DNA of 64,000 bases from Micromonospora siamensis (GCF_900090305.1 NZ_LT607751.1:2356001-2420000), one strand, 5' to 3'. Shown: positions 45,435 to 54,444, counted from the stretch's first letter. Numbers and translations are program-made. The notes: generated from the sequence alone by a model not told the origin.

Positions 45435-46342
45435 CCGGCGGTGTGGTGGCCGTGGTCGGACCGACCGCGGCGGGCAAGTCGGCGCTGAGCATCGCCCTGG
45501 CGCACGCCCTCGACGGCGAGGTGGTCAACGCCGACTCGATGCAGCTCTACCGGGGCATGGACATCGGGACGGCGAAGCTGACCCCGGCGGAGCGGGAGGG
45601 CGTGCCGCACCACCTGCTGGACATCTGGGCGGTGACCGAGCCGGCCAGCGTCGCCGAATACCAGCGGCTGGCCCGGGCCGCGGTCGACGACATCCTGGCC
45701 CGGGGAAAGGTGCCGCTGCTGGTGGGCGGCTCAGGGCTCTACGTCCGCGCGGTGCTGGAGCGGTTCGAGTTCCCCGGCACCGACCCCGCCGTCCGGGACC
45801 GGCTGGAGGCCGAGCTGGCCCAGACGGGCCCGGGACCGCTCCACGAGCGGCTGCGCGCCGCCGACCCGACCGCGGCGGCCGGCATCCTGCCCGGCAACGG
45901 CCGGCGGATCGTCCGGGCCCTGGAGGTGATCGAGCTGACCGGCGCGCCGTTCACCGCGTCGCTGCCCGAGCCGACGCCCTACTACCCGTCGGTGCAGCTC
46001 GGCGTCGACCTGGACACCGCGCTGCTGGACGAGCGAATCGCCCTGCGGGTGGACCGGATGTGGGCCGACGGGCTGGTCGGGGAGACCCGCGAGCTGGCCG
46101 GCCGGGGTCTCGCCGAGGGGCGGACCGCCGGCCGGGCACTCGGCTACCAGCAGGTGCTGCGCTTCCTGGCCGGTGAGCTGACCGAGACCGAGGCGCACGA
46201 CGAGACGATCCGGGCCACCCGGCGCTTCGTACGCCGGCAGCGGTCCTGGTTCCGGCGTGACCCGCGGATCCACTGGCTGGACTCCGCAGCCGACGGCCTT
46301 GTCGACACTGCCCTGCGGCTGGTCGCCGAGCATCGGCCATGA
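45431..46342 (+). CDS. miaA: tRNA dimethylallyltransferase MiaA
   Basis: A 303-aa enzyme adding dimethylallyl to A37 of tRNAs that read U-starting codons. P-loop GPTAAGKS at residues 10-17, the substrate loop VNADSMQLYRGMDIGTAK, VGGSGLYVRAVLE, the conserved RRIVRALEV and the C-terminal GYQQVLRFL and RQRSWFRRD. ATG at 45431 overlaps the preceding gene. MiaB modifies its product further. Confidence 0.96.
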   Translation: MTGGVVAVVGPTAAGKSALSIALAHALDGEVVNADSMQLYRGMDIGTAKLTPAEREGVPHHLLDIWAVTEPASVAEYQRLARAAVDDILARGKVPLLVGGSGLYVRAVLERFEFPGTDPAVRDRLEAELAQTGPGPLHERLRAADPTAAAGILPGNGRRIVRALEVIELTGAPFTASLPEPTPYYPSVQLGVDLDTALLDERIALRVDRMWADGLVGETRELAGRGLAEGRTAGRALGYQQVLRFLAGELTETEAHDETIRATRRFVRRQRSWFRRDPRIHWLDSAADGLVDTALRLVAEHRP

Positions 46343-46349
46343 TGGGGGC

Positions 46350-47201
46350 GTGGAGTTCACCAAGGGGCACGGCACCGGCAACGACTTCGTCATCCTCCCC
46401 GACCCGGACGGCGCCCTCGACCTGACGCCCGAGCTGGTCGCCGCGATCTGCGACCGGCGGCGAGGTGTCGGCGGCGACGGCGTGCTGCGGGTGGTCCGGG
46501 CCGCCAAGCACCCCGACGGCGCGGCCCTGGCCGGCGAGGCCGAGTGGTTCATGGACTACTGGAACTCCGACGGCTCGTTCGCCGAGATGTGCGGCAACGG
46601 CGCCCGGGTCTTCGTCCGCTACCTGCTGACCACCGGGCTGGCTGAGCCGGAGGGCGCGGCGCTGCCGGTGGCCACCCGAGCCGGCCTCGTACGCGCCCGC
46701 GTCGAGGGGGACGCCATCGCGGTCGAGATGCGCCGCCCCCGGCTGTTCGACGCCTCGGTCGCCACCCTGGGCGGCCTGACCCTGCCGGGCACCGCCGTCG
46801 ACGTCGGCAACCCGCACCTGGTCTGTCCGCTGCCGGCCGGCCTGGACCTGGCGACTCTCGACCTGGGCCGCGCGCCGGACTTCGACCCGGCGGTCTTCCC
46901 GGACGGGGTGAACGTCGAGTTCACCGCGCCCGGCGAGCCGGTGGCCGGCGTCGACGGGCACGTGCTGATGCGGGTCTACGAGCGCGGCTCGGCCGAAACG
47001 CTCTCCTGCGGCACCGGGACCTGCGCGGTCGCGGCCGTCGCCCTGCGCGATCTCGGCCGGGACACCGGCACGGTGGCCGTCGACGTCCCCGGCGGGCGGG
47101 TCACGGTGACCGTCACCGACGACACCTGCTGGCTGGTGGGCCCCGCCGTCCTGGTCGCCGCCGGCGCCCTCGACCCCACCGCCCTGACCCCCACCCCCTG
47201 A
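46350..47201 (+). CDS. dapF: diaminopimelate epimerase DapF
   Basis: A 283-aa PLP-independent epimerase interconverting LL- and meso-diaminopimelate for lysine and peptidoglycan. Both catalytic cysteines are visible: C81 in AEMCGNGARV and C220 in LSCGTGTCAV. The N-terminus KGHGTGNDFVILPD is typical. The GTG at 46350 lies 7 bp after the miaA stop, so the genes are probably co-transcribed. The last ~15 residues are a Pro/Thr tail. Confidence 0.96.
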   Translation: MEFTKGHGTGNDFVILPDPDGALDLTPELVAAICDRRRGVGGDGVLRVVRAAKHPDGAALAGEAEWFMDYWNSDGSFAEMCGNGARVFVRYLLTTGLAEPEGAALPVATRAGLVRARVEGDAIAVEMRRPRLFDASVATLGGLTLPGTAVDVGNPHLVCPLPAGLDLATLDLGRAPDFDPAVFPDGVNVEFTAPGEPVAGVDGHVLMRVYERGSAETLSCGTGTCAVAAVALRDLGRDTGTVAVDVPGGRVTVTVTDDTCWLVGPAVLVAAGALDPTALTPTP

Positions 47202-47260
47202 CCCACCCCCCACCCCTGCCCCACCCCACCCCTGCCACGCCGTGGCGCCCCGCCACCGGT

Positions 47261-47325
47261 GCGTTGATCAAGGATTCTTCGTCAAGCCAACGGTCGGAAA
47301 CTGACGCAAACTTCTTGATCGATGC
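47261..47325. repeat. intergenic palindrome, copy 1
   Basis: GCGTTGATCAAG (47261-47272) pairs with CTTGATCGATGC (47314-47325) through 10 Watson-Crick and two G-T pairs, around a 41-nt centre. It starts with the same GCGTTGATCA word as the second palindrome 120 bp downstream, so both appear to belong to one repeat family. It lies between the convergent dapF and malic enzyme genes. Confidence 0.65.
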
Positions 47326-47381
47326 GCCGGGGTGGACCGGGCGCCCCCGGCCGGGGTGAGCTGCCGGGTGCGGCGGGGAAG

Positions 47382-47445
47382 CGTTGATCATGAAGTTGGC
47401 GGGTGGGTTTGTCCGGTTTCCGGACCGCAAACTTCATGATCAACG
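47382..47445. repeat. intergenic nested palindrome, copy 2
   Basis: CGTTGATCATGAAGTT (47382-47397) is perfectly complementary to 47430-47445. Inside it a second hairpin, GTCCGG-TTT-CCGGAC, occupies 47411-47425. The nested structure between convergent genes could act as a terminator, and its composition differs from coding sequence. Words of this type look like a dispersed small repeat. Confidence 0.75.
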
Positions 47446-47507
47446 GGGCGTGGGCGGGGCGGACGCGTCCGGGCGTGGGCGGGGATGGACGGTGTCGGGC
47501 GGGGCTG

Positions 47508-49028
47508 TCAGGGGGTGGCGGAGGCTTCGGCGGCGATCTCGGGGAGGTCGGCCGGGGCCGGCGGGGTGGTGGGGGCCGGCGCCGGGGTGGCGTTGGGGTC
47601 CGCGGGGGAGGGGTCGGCCGGGGTCAGGATGGCGCCGGGGTTCTGGGCGGCGGCGCGGACGGCGGCGGCGACCGCCGGGGCCACCCGGGAGTCGAAGACG
47701 CTCGGCACGATCACCGTCGGATTGATCTTGTCCTCACCGACCACGTCGGCGATCGCCCGGGCGGCGGCCAGCGCCATCTCCTCGGTGAACTCCTCCGCGT
47801 GCGCGTCGAGCATGCCGCGGAAGACGCCGGGGAACGCGAGCACGTTGTTGATCTGGTTGGGCTGGTCGGAGCGGCCGGTCGCCACGATGGCGGCGTGCTT
47901 GCGGGCCTCCCGCGGGTCGACCTCCGGGTCCGGGTTGGCCAGCGCGAAGACGATCGCGTCCTTCGCCATCCCGGCCACGTCGTCGCCGGTGAGCAGGTTG
48001 GGCGCGCTGACCCCGATGAAGACGTCGGCGCCACGGACCGCGCCGGCCAGGTCGCCCGCGTAGCCGGCCTTGTTGGTGTTGTCGGCCAGCCACTGCCAGG
48101 CCGGGTTGAGCCCGGTCATCCCGCGGTGCAGGGCGCCCTGCCGGTCGTACGCGATGATGTCGCCGACGCCCTGGCGCAGCAACAGCTTCATGATCGCGGT
48201 GCCGGCCGCGCCGGCGCCGGAGACCACGACCCGGACGTCCGCGAGCTGCTTGCCCACGACGCGCAGCGCGTTGGTCAGCGCGGCGAGCACGCAGATGGCG
48301 GTCCCGTGCTGGTCGTCGTGGAAGACCGGGATGTCCAGCAGCTCGCGCAGCCGGGCCTCGATCTCGAAGCAGCGCGGCGCGGCGATGTCCTCCAGGTTGA
48401 TCCCGCCGTACGCGGGCGCGATGGCCTTCACGATGGCGACGATCTCGTCGGTGTCCTGGGTGTCGAGCACGACCGGCCAGGCGTCCACCCCGCCGAAGCG
48501 CTTGAACAGGGCCGCCTTGCCCTCCATCACCGGCAGCGAGGCGGCCGGGCCGAGGTTGCCCAGGCCGAGCACGGCGGAGCCGTCGCTGACCACGGCGACG
48601 GTGTTGCGCTTGATGGTGAGTCGGCGGGCGTCGGCGGGGTTCTCGGCGATGGCCTGGCAGACCCGGGCGACCCCCGGGGTGTACGCGCGGGACAGCTCGT
48701 CGCGGGTGCGCAGCGACACCTTGGAGCTGACCTCGATCTTGCCGCCGAGGTGCAGCAGGAAGGTGCGGTCGGAGACCTTGCGGACGTCGACCCCGTCCAG
48801 CGCGGTGAGCGCGTCGACCACCTGGTCGGCGTGGCTGGCGTCGGCGGTGTCGCAGGTCAGGTCGACGATCACGTTGGTCGGGTCGGAGTCGACCACGTCC
48901 AGCGCGGTGACGATCGCGCCGGCCTCGCCGACGGCGGTGGTGAGCCGGCCGATCGACGACGCGTCCGCGGGGACCGCGATCCGGATCGTGATCGAGAATC
49001 CGGCGCTCGGCAGTCGGGTGATGGCCAC
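47508..49028 (-). CDS. NAD(P)-dependent malic enzyme with N-terminal ACT domain
   Basis: A 506-aa malate dehydrogenase (oxaloacetate-decarboxylating) producing pyruvate. Residues ~5-85 are an ACT-like regulatory domain ([20 protein letters not shown]). The malic domain (~100-250) has [39 protein letters not shown] and [16 protein letters not shown] with [13 protein letters not shown]. The NAD domain has [19 protein letters not shown] Pro/Ala-rich tail follows. GTG at 49028 has GACGAGGAGA upstream; the longer frame to 49160 lacks support. Confidence 0.92.
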   Translation of the reverse strand: MAITRLPSAGFSITIRIAVPADASSIGRLTTAVGEAGAIVTALDVVDSDPTNVIVDLTCDTADASHADQVVDALTALDGVDVRKVSDRTFLLHLGGKIEVSSKVSLRTRDELSRAYTPGVARVCQAIAENPADARRLTIKRNTVAVVSDGSAVLGLGNLGPAASLPVMEGKAALFKRFGGVDAWPVVLDTQDTDEIVAIVKAIAPAYGGINLEDIAAPRCFEIEARLRELLDIPVFHDDQHGTAICVLAALTNALRVVGKQLADVRVVVSGAGAAGTAIMKLLLRQGVGDIIAYDRQGALHRGMTGLNPAWQWLADNTNKAGYAGDLAGAVRGADVFIGVSAPNLLTGDDVAGMAKDAIVFALANPDPEVDPREARKHAAIVATGRSDQPNQINNVLAFPGVFRGMLDAHAEEFTEEMALAAARAIADVVGEDKINPTVIVPSVFDSRVAPAVAAAVRAAAQNPGAILTPADPSPADPNATPAPAPTTPPAPADLPEIAAEASATP

Positions 49029-49226
49029 GGAACAATTCTCCTCGTCAACGCTGACAGCTCGACTCGCATTTCTACCCGCCCGACCGGCGCTGCCGGTATC
49101 CGCCCCCGCTACTGACGGGTACTGACCCGGGCATATAGCGGGTGCGTCCGGCGTTGCCACATGTCAGGATTACTGATACGCGCTGGAAACACCCCGGCAG
49201 CGGACATAAACGACAGGAGACGCGGC

Positions 49227-50681
49227 TTGCGCGACGAGGAGACCTACCTCACCTACACCGACGACGACGAGACGGACGCCACCACCGGCGAGTTCGAGCT
49301 CTCGGAGCGGCAGGCACTACGGCGGGTCCCCGGTCTCTCCACCGAACTCACCGACATCACCGAGGTCGAATACCGCCAGCTGCGGCTGGAGCGGGTCGTC
49401 CTGGTCGGGGTCTGGACCGAGGGCACCCAGGCGGACGCGGACAACTCCCTCACCGAGCTGGCGGCACTGGCCGAGACGGCCGGCTCGCAGGTGCTCGAGG
49501 GGCTGATCCAGCGCCGCAACCGGCCGGACCCGGCCACCTACGTCGGGCGGGGCAAGGTCGACGACCTGGGCGCGGTGGTGCTCTCCACCGGCGCCGACAC
49601 GGTCATCTGCGACGGTGAGCTGTCCCCGTCGCAGCTGCGCAACCTGGAGCAGCGCACCAAGGTCAAGGTGGTCGACCGGACGGCGCTGATCCTGGACATC
49701 TTCGCCCAGCACGCCAAGAGCAAGGAAGGTAAGGCCCAGGTCGAGCTGGCCCAGCTCGAATACCTGCTGCCCCGGCTGCGCGGTTGGGGTGAGACCCTCT
49801 CCCGGCAGAGCGGTGGTTCCGGCCGTGGTGGCGGCGCCGGCGGCGGCGTGGGTCTGCGTGGCCCCGGTGAGACGAAGCTGGAGACCGACCGGCGCCGGAT
49901 CCGGCACCGCATCGCCCGGCTGCGCCGCGAGATCAAGGGCATGAAGACGGTACGCCAGACCAAGCGCGCCCGGCGTACCCGCAACGCGGTGCCCGCGGTG
50001 GCGATCGCCGGCTACACCAACGCCGGCAAGTCCAGCCTGCTCAACCGCCTGACCGGGGCCGGGGTGCTGGTCGAGAACGCGCTCTTCGCCACCCTCGACC
50101 CGACCACCCGCAAGGCGACCACCGCCGACGGCCGGCTCTACACCCTCTCCGACACGGTCGGTTTCGTCCGGCACCTGCCGCACCAGATCGTCGAGGCGTT
50201 CCGCTCCACGCTGGAAGAGGTCGCCGACTCCGATCTGGTGGTGCACGTCGTCGACGGCACCCACCCGGATCCGGAGGAGCAGGTCCGCGCGGTCCGCGAG
50301 GTGCTCGCCGAGGTGGGCGCCGACCGGCTGCCGGAGCTGCTGGTGGTCAACAAGACCGACGCGGCGAACGAGGACGAGCTGCTGCGGCTCAAGCGGCTCT
50401 GGCCGGACGCGGTCTTCGTGTCGGCCCGCGCCGGCCGGGGGATCGACGGGCTGCGCGCCGCCATCGAGGCGCGGCTGCCCCGCCCGGCGGTGGAGGTCCG
50501 CGCGGTCCTGCCGTACGACCGGGGTGACCTGGTCGCCCGGCTGCACCGCCAGGGCGAGGTGCTGAGCACCGCGCACCTGCCGGAGGGCACGTTGCTGCAC
50601 GTGCGGGTCAACGAGGCGCTCGCCGCCGAGCTGGCGCCGTTCACCACCACGGAGCAGGAGGCGGTGGCGGCCGTCCGGTGA
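49227..50681 (+). CDS. hflX: ribosome-associated GTPase HflX
   Basis: A 484-aa HflX GTPase that splits or rescues stalled ribosomes. The N-terminal domain has RQLRLERVVLVGVW and DPATYVGRGKVDDL; a Gly-rich linker RQSGGSGRGGGAGG precedes LRGPGETKLETDRR. The G1 motif GYTNAGKSS is at ~262-270, followed by LFATLDPTTR, DTVGFVRHLPH and NKTD. The start is set at TTG 49227 because AGGAGA precedes it by 6 bp. The extension to ATG 49161 uses tta, ata and aga codons unlike this genome and has no ribosome site. Confidence 0.92.
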   Translation: MRDEETYLTYTDDDETDATTGEFELSERQALRRVPGLSTELTDITEVEYRQLRLERVVLVGVWTEGTQADADNSLTELAALAETAGSQVLEGLIQRRNRPDPATYVGRGKVDDLGAVVLSTGADTVICDGELSPSQLRNLEQRTKVKVVDRTALILDIFAQHAKSKEGKAQVELAQLEYLLPRLRGWGETLSRQSGGSGRGGGAGGGVGLRGPGETKLETDRRRIRHRIARLRREIKGMKTVRQTKRARRTRNAVPAVAIAGYTNAGKSSLLNRLTGAGVLVENALFATLDPTTRKATTADGRLYTLSDTVGFVRHLPHQIVEAFRSTLEEVADSDLVVHVVDGTHPDPEEQVRAVREVLAEVGADRLPELLVVNKTDAANEDELLRLKRLWPDAVFVSARAGRGIDGLRAAIEARLPRPAVEVRAVLPYDRGDLVARLHRQGEVLSTAHLPEGTLLHVRVNEALAAELAPFTTTEQEAVAAVR

Positions 50682-50731
50682 CCCGATGCGGCGTCACCCG
50701 GCGGCCGGGGCGGGCATGCGACACTGGTCGA

Positions 50732-52468
50732 ATGCGCCGCGCTGTTTCCTCGGTCACGGTTGCCCTCGGCCTGCTGGGGGCGACCGTGGCGTTCTCCGGT
50801 GTCGTTCAGGCGGCCCCGGCGTCGTCCGCTCCCGTCCCCGGCAAGAAGCGTTGCACAGTCACCGACGAACGGCTCCGTGAGCTCTCCGGCCTGGTGGCCA
50901 CCAAGTCGGGCTACGTGGTGATCAACGACGGCACCGACAAGGAGAGCCGCAAGCGGGTCTTCTTCCTCGACACCAAGTGCGAGATCGCCAAGGAGCCGGT
51001 GCGCTACTCCGCCAAGGGGCCGTTCGACACCGAGGATCTGGCGCTGTCGCCGGACAAGAAGACCCTCTGGATCGCCGACACCGGTGACAACATCACCAGC
51101 ACCGAGCGCCGTACCCGGGTCGCGGTCTGGACCATGCCGGTCGACGGCTCGGAGCGGCCGGAGCTGCACCGCCTGTCGTACCCGGAGGGCAAGCCGCACG
51201 ACGCCGAGGCGCTGCTGGTCGGCGCGAACGGGCTGCCGCTGATCATCACGAAGGTGCCCAGCGGCCCGGCCGAGATCTACACCCCGACCGGTAAGCTGAA
51301 GACCGGCGACACCGACCCGGTGCCGATGAAGAAGGTCGGCCAGATCACCCTGCCGAAGACCAACACCGACAACCGGCTGGGTGCCTTCGGCCGGGTCTCG
51401 ATCACCGGCGCCGCCCGTTCGCCGGACGGCAAGCGGGTGGTGGTGCGCACCTACGCCGACGCCTTCGAGTACGACGTCACCGGTGACGACCTGGTCGGCG
51501 CGCTGACCACGGGCAAGCCGCGGGTGACGCCGCTGAGCGACCCGTTCGGCGAGGCGATCTCCTACACCCCCGACGGGAAGCTCTTCGTCACCGTCTCCGA
51601 CGGTGGCGAGCTGGCCCCGGACGATCCGATCGACATCCTGGCCTACACCCCGTCGAAGACCGGCGCGGAGGCGCTCGCCGCCGAGGGCGGCGATCCGGCC
51701 GCGAAGCCGAAGGCGGAGCAGTCCTGGTTCTCCTCGCTGAGCCTCAACCAGATCACCTACCTGATCGCCGCGGTGGGCGTGCTGGGCGCGCTGCTGGTCG
51801 GCGCGGGGATCTTCGGCATCCTGCGGGCGCGCAAGCAGCGCGCCGCCGGCCCGGGGCGGGACGACACCGACCAGTCGGACCTCGACGAGTCCGGCAACCT
51901 CGCCGACCCGGACGACGGGCCGGGTGGTTGGGCGGGCACGGGCTACGGCGGCGCAGCTCCGTCGGGCGGCGTGTACGGCGCCCCACCGCCGGTGGGTGCC
52001 GGCCGCAACGGCACTCCGGTCAACGGCGCGCCCGGCCGGGCCCCGGGCCAAAGCGGCGGCGTCTACGGCGGCGGCGGTGACCGTCCGGCCGGTGGCGGCG
52101 GGGTCTACGGCGGCGGTGGTGGCGGCCGTCCGGCCGGTGGCGGGGTCTACGGTGGCGCCCGCCCGGCGGAGGCCGGCGGCCGGGGCGCCGGTGGCCGGGG
52201 CGGCGGCGGTGGCGTGTACGGCGGTCAGCCCGCCGGTGGCCCGCCGCCGGGCAACCCGCCGGCGGGCGGTCGGGGCGGCGTCTACGGCGGCGCCGGCCGG
52301 GCCGAGCCGCCGCGACGTGCCGAGCCGCCCCGCCGGGGCGACCGCCCCTACGGGGAGTCCGGCCCCGGTTGGGGCGGCGACGAGAACGGCCGGAGCGGCG
52401 AGGGCCGGGGCGGTGGCCAGTACGGCGGCTACGGCGGCCGGGAACAGCACCGGGGCGACCGCTACTGA
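50732..52468 (+). CDS. secreted, membrane-anchored propeller-like protein with GGVYGG tail
   Basis: A 578-aa protein of no named family. The signal peptide ends GVVQAAPASS (residues ~1-30). Residues ~40-330 are beta-rich with propeller-like blade motifs (DTEDLALSPDKKTLWIADTG, ITGAARSPDGKRVVVRTY, SYTPDGKLFVTVSDGGE). A single membrane helix lies at ~345-370 (QITYLIAAVGVLGALLVGAG). The rest is Gly/Pro/Tyr-rich with six GGVYG units and ends charged. Topology predicts an outside propeller and an inside low-complexity tail. ATG at 50732. Related proteins are frequent in actinobacteria and uncharacterised. Confidence 0.75.
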   Translation: MRRAVSSVTVALGLLGATVAFSGVVQAAPASSAPVPGKKRCTVTDERLRELSGLVATKSGYVVINDGTDKESRKRVFFLDTKCEIAKEPVRYSAKGPFDTEDLALSPDKKTLWIADTGDNITSTERRTRVAVWTMPVDGSERPELHRLSYPEGKPHDAEALLVGANGLPLIITKVPSGPAEIYTPTGKLKTGDTDPVPMKKVGQITLPKTNTDNRLGAFGRVSITGAARSPDGKRVVVRTYADAFEYDVTGDDLVGALTTGKPRVTPLSDPFGEAISYTPDGKLFVTVSDGGELAPDDPIDILAYTPSKTGAEALAAEGGDPAAKPKAEQSWFSSLSLNQITYLIAAVGVLGALLVGAGIFGILRARKQRAAGPGRDDTDQSDLDESGNLADPDDGPGGWAGTGYGGAAPSGGVYGAPPPVGAGRNGTPVNGAPGRAPGQSGGVYGGGGDRPAGGGGVYGGGGGGRPAGGGVYGGARPAEAGGRGAGGRGGGGGVYGGQPAGGPPPGNPPAGGRGGVYGGAGRAEPPRRAEPPRRGDRPYGESGPGWGGDENGRSGEGRGGGQYGGYGGREQHRGDRY

Positions 52469-52478
52469 CGAGACGACG

Positions 52479-52510
52479 CGGCCCGGGTCACCGCGTGGTG
52501 ACCCGGGCCG
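52479..52510. terminator. bidirectional terminator between the propeller gene and lexA
   Basis: CGGCCCGGGTCAC (52479-52491) pairs perfectly with 52498-52510 around a 6-nt loop, in the gap between convergent stop codons. There is no T-run, as for other hairpins in this window. Confidence 0.75.
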
Positions 52511-52523
52511 ACGCGTACGCGGG

Positions 52524-53309
52524 TCAGATCCGGCGGAGCACCGCGACGACCCGACCCATGATGGTGGCGTCGTCGCCGGGGATCGGGTCGAAGGCCGGGT
52601 TCTGCGGCATCAGCCAGACGTGGCCGTCGCGCCGCCGGTAGGTCTTGACGGTCGCCTCGCCGTCGAGCATGGCGGCCACGATGTCGCCTGCCTCGGCGTT
52701 CGGCTGCTGCCGGACCACCACCCAGTCGCCGTCGCAGATCGCCGCGTCGAGCATCGAGTCGCCCTTGACCTGGAGCATGAAGACCTCGCCCTCACCGACC
52801 AGCTCGCGGGGGAGGGGGAAGACGTCCTCCACCGCCTGCTCGGCGAGGATCGGGCCACCGGCGGCGATTCGGCCGAGCATCGGCACGTACGCCGGGGCAG
52901 GGCGCTGGGAGCGGCTCAGCTCGTCGTCGACGGCGTCGGCGGGGGCGCGGACGTCGACCGCGCGGGGGCGGTTCGGGTCGCGGCGCAGGAAGCCCTTCTT
53001 CTCCAGCTCCTTGAGCTGGTAGGCGACGCTGGACGGGGAGACCAGGCCGACGGCCTCGCCGATCTCCCGGACGCTCGGCGGGTAGCCGTGCCGTTCCACC
53101 CAGGTGCGGATGAACTCCAGGATCCGGCGTTGCCGAGCGGTCAGGTCGACCGTGGCCGGGTCGGGAAAGGCGCTGACCACCGGGGTGACCGGGCGCACGG
53201 CGGGTTGCCCCGTCCGGCTGCGCGCGGCGCCCCGGCGCCGAGTGGCCGGCGGACCCGCCTCGGCGATCGGCTGCGGGTTCTTCGGCCGGCTGGCCCGGTC
53301 CTCGGTCAC
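52524..53309 (-). CDS. lexA: SOS repressor LexA
   Basis: A 261-aa LexA with a long disordered N-terminal extension (~50 residues). The winged-helix DNA-binding domain (55-115) has [36 protein letters not shown] and [17 protein letters not shown] [12 protein letters not shown]. Cleavage site A150-G151 in RIAAGGPI, catalytic S185 in GDSMLD and K222 in ATVKTYRR are intact. The start is GTG at 53309, which has AGGGAGGAC upstream; the frame is open to 53444, but that would place the start inside the SOS box. It represses recA and itself until RecA promotes cleavage. Confidence 0.96.
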   Translation of the reverse strand: MTEDRASRPKNPQPIAEAGPPATRRRGAARSRTGQPAVRPVTPVVSAFPDPATVDLTARQRRILEFIRTWVERHGYPPSVREIGEAVGLVSPSSVAYQLKELEKKGFLRRDPNRPRAVDVRAPADAVDDELSRSQRPAPAYVPMLGRIAAGGPILAEQAVEDVFPLPRELVGEGEVFMLQVKGDSMLDAAICDGDWVVVRQQPNAEAGDIVAAMLDGEATVKTYRRRDGHVWLMPQNPAFDPIPGDDATIMGRVVAVLRRI

Positions 53310-53413
53310 GTCCGTCCTCCCTGGTCGGCGCTGGGGTGCCTCGGCGGCTCGTGGTGCGTACGGTGATGCTGCGACCGGATGCGCCGCTCGGGCGTCGTCC
53401 GGTTGATCCTGAC

Positions 53414-53452
53414 CGTATAGGTGAGATCGGTCATTTTCAAACATCTGTACGA
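53414..53452 (-). promoter_or_regulatory. lexA promoter with overlapping SOS box
   Basis: On the minus strand GTTTGA (53437-53442) and TATACG (53414-53419) form a -35/-10 pair with a 17-bp spacer. The SOS box TCAAACATCTGTACGA at 53437-53452 (10 of 12 fixed positions match the consensus) covers the -35 element. Autorepression of lexA follows directly. Transcription would start near 53407, about 100 nt before the GTG. Confidence 0.7.
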
Positions 53453-53487
53453 CATCTCTCGGCGTGTCGGGCCGAAATCCTGGAATT

Positions 53488-53503
53488 CCGAACAGGTGTT
53501 CTG
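53488..53503. promoter_or_regulatory. second SOS box upstream of lexA
   Basis: CCGAACAGGTGTTCTG matches TCGAAC-N4-GTTCGA at 9-10 of 12 fixed positions and shares its AGGT centre with the recA box. It lies 36 bp upstream of the first lexA box. It may be a second lexA operator or serve a plus-strand transcript toward nrdR; neither can be decided from sequence. Confidence 0.6.
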
Positions 53504-53659
53504 CTAAATGGTACGTCGCCGTCGAACGCGTGTTCTATCTGCGTGTCCCGTGACCGTCGCGGGGGGTTCGGCGTTGGGCTCGTCGGCGCGGCCGTTCGCG
53601 CCGGAGAGGGGGTGGATCTCGGCAGTGATTCACACGACGCGCCGGACACGCCGACCAAC

Positions 53660-53688
53660 TTGACCACGCTTGTCGGGCGGCATAGGTT
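53660..53688 (+). promoter_or_regulatory. promoter of the nrdR-nrdJ operon
   Basis: TTGACC (53660-53665) and TAGGTT (53683-53688) are separated by 17 bp, one of the best promoter matches in the window. The start would be near 53695, directly on the first NrdR box, leaving about 168 nt of leader before nrdR. Confidence 0.65.
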
Positions 53689-53691
53689 CAA

Positions 53692-53738
53692 CCCCTAGAT
53701 GTAGTAGTCACACGGGCGTAAGTTGCCTACAGGTTGGG
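53692..53738 (+). promoter_or_regulatory. paired NrdR boxes
   Basis: Core CTAGATGTAG at 53695-53704 fits the NrdR consensus CWATATATWG at 8 of 10 positions, and CTACAGGTTG at 53727-53736 at 7 of 10. Their cores are 32 bp apart, about three helical turns, the spacing known for NrdR operators. The first overlaps the predicted transcription start, so the operon is probably autorepressed by NrdR. Confidence 0.6.
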
Positions 53739-53862
53739 TTCGACTACCGACCGCACTCCCGTACCGTCTCCTCCGGCGGCGGCCGTCGACCACGGCCCCG
53801 GCGGATCGACGCGTGCCCAGGTGCGAACGGGTCGCCCCGCGGTCGATGAAGGAGGACAGGCG

Positions 53863-54444
53863 ATGCGGTGTCCGTACTGCCGGCATGCCGACTCCCGGGT
53901 GGTCGACTCGCGGGAGGCCGACGACGGCCAGCTCATCCGTCGGCGGCGGTCCTGCCCGGAGTGCGGCAAGCGGTTCACCACGGTGGAGGAAGCGGTCCTC
54001 GCGGTGGTCAAGCGCAGCGGGGTGACCGAGCCGTTCAGCCGCACCAAGATCATTGGCGGGGTGCGCAAGGCGTGCCAGGGCCGGCCGGTCGACGAGGACT
54101 CGATCGCGCTGCTCGCCCAGAAGGTCGAGGAGACCGTGCGGGCCAAGGGCGCCGCCGAGCTCCCCAGTCACGAGGTGGGCCTGGCGATCCTGGGCCCGCT
54201 GCGTGACCTGGACGAGGTGGCCTACCTGCGGTTCGCCAGCGTCTACCGGTCGTTCGACTCGCTGGCCGACTTCGAGCGCGAGATCGAGACGCTGCGGGCC
54301 GCCGCCCGCGCCCGCGAGGGCGCCGCGGCCGGTGCCGATGCGACCGAGCCCGCCGGGGCCGGTGCGACCGAGCCCGCCGGGGCCGGTGCGACCGAGCCCG
54401 CCGGGGCCGGGGCGGCGGGGGCCGCCGTCGGCCGTACCACCTGA
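53863..54444 (+). CDS. nrdR: transcriptional repressor NrdR
   Basis: A 193-aa nucleotide-sensing repressor of ribonucleotide reductase genes. A zinc ribbon (MRCPYC...SCPECGKRF, four Cys) opens the protein and an ATP-cone follows (~45-140: [20 protein letters not shown] and [20 protein letters not shown]). Residues ~150-193 are an Ala/Gly extension with three tandem copies of an 8-residue ATEPAGAG unit, absent from typical ~150-aa NrdR. ATG at 53863 is preceded by GGAGGACAGG. nrdJ is 68 bp downstream. Confidence 0.95.
   Translation: MRCPYCRHADSRVVDSREADDGQLIRRRRSCPECGKRFTTVEEAVLAVVKRSGVTEPFSRTKIIGGVRKACQGRPVDEDSIALLAQKVEETVRAKGAAELPSHEVGLAILGPLRDLDEVAYLRFASVYRSFDSLADFEREIETLRAAARAREGAAAGADATEPAGAGATEPAGAGATEPAGAGAAGAAVGRTT
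54340..54411 (+). repeat. 24-bp tandem repeat in the nrdR 3' end
   Basis: Three 24-bp units (54340-54363, 54364-54387, 54388-54411) are identical except for the last base of the third. They encode the ATEPAGAG repeats of the NrdR tail. In-frame unit length means copy-number change would keep the reading frame. Confidence 0.85.

Noticed and set aside
53310..53444. LexA translation from 53444
   Set aside because: The start would lie within the SOS box and upstream of the predicted transcription start; no ribosome site.
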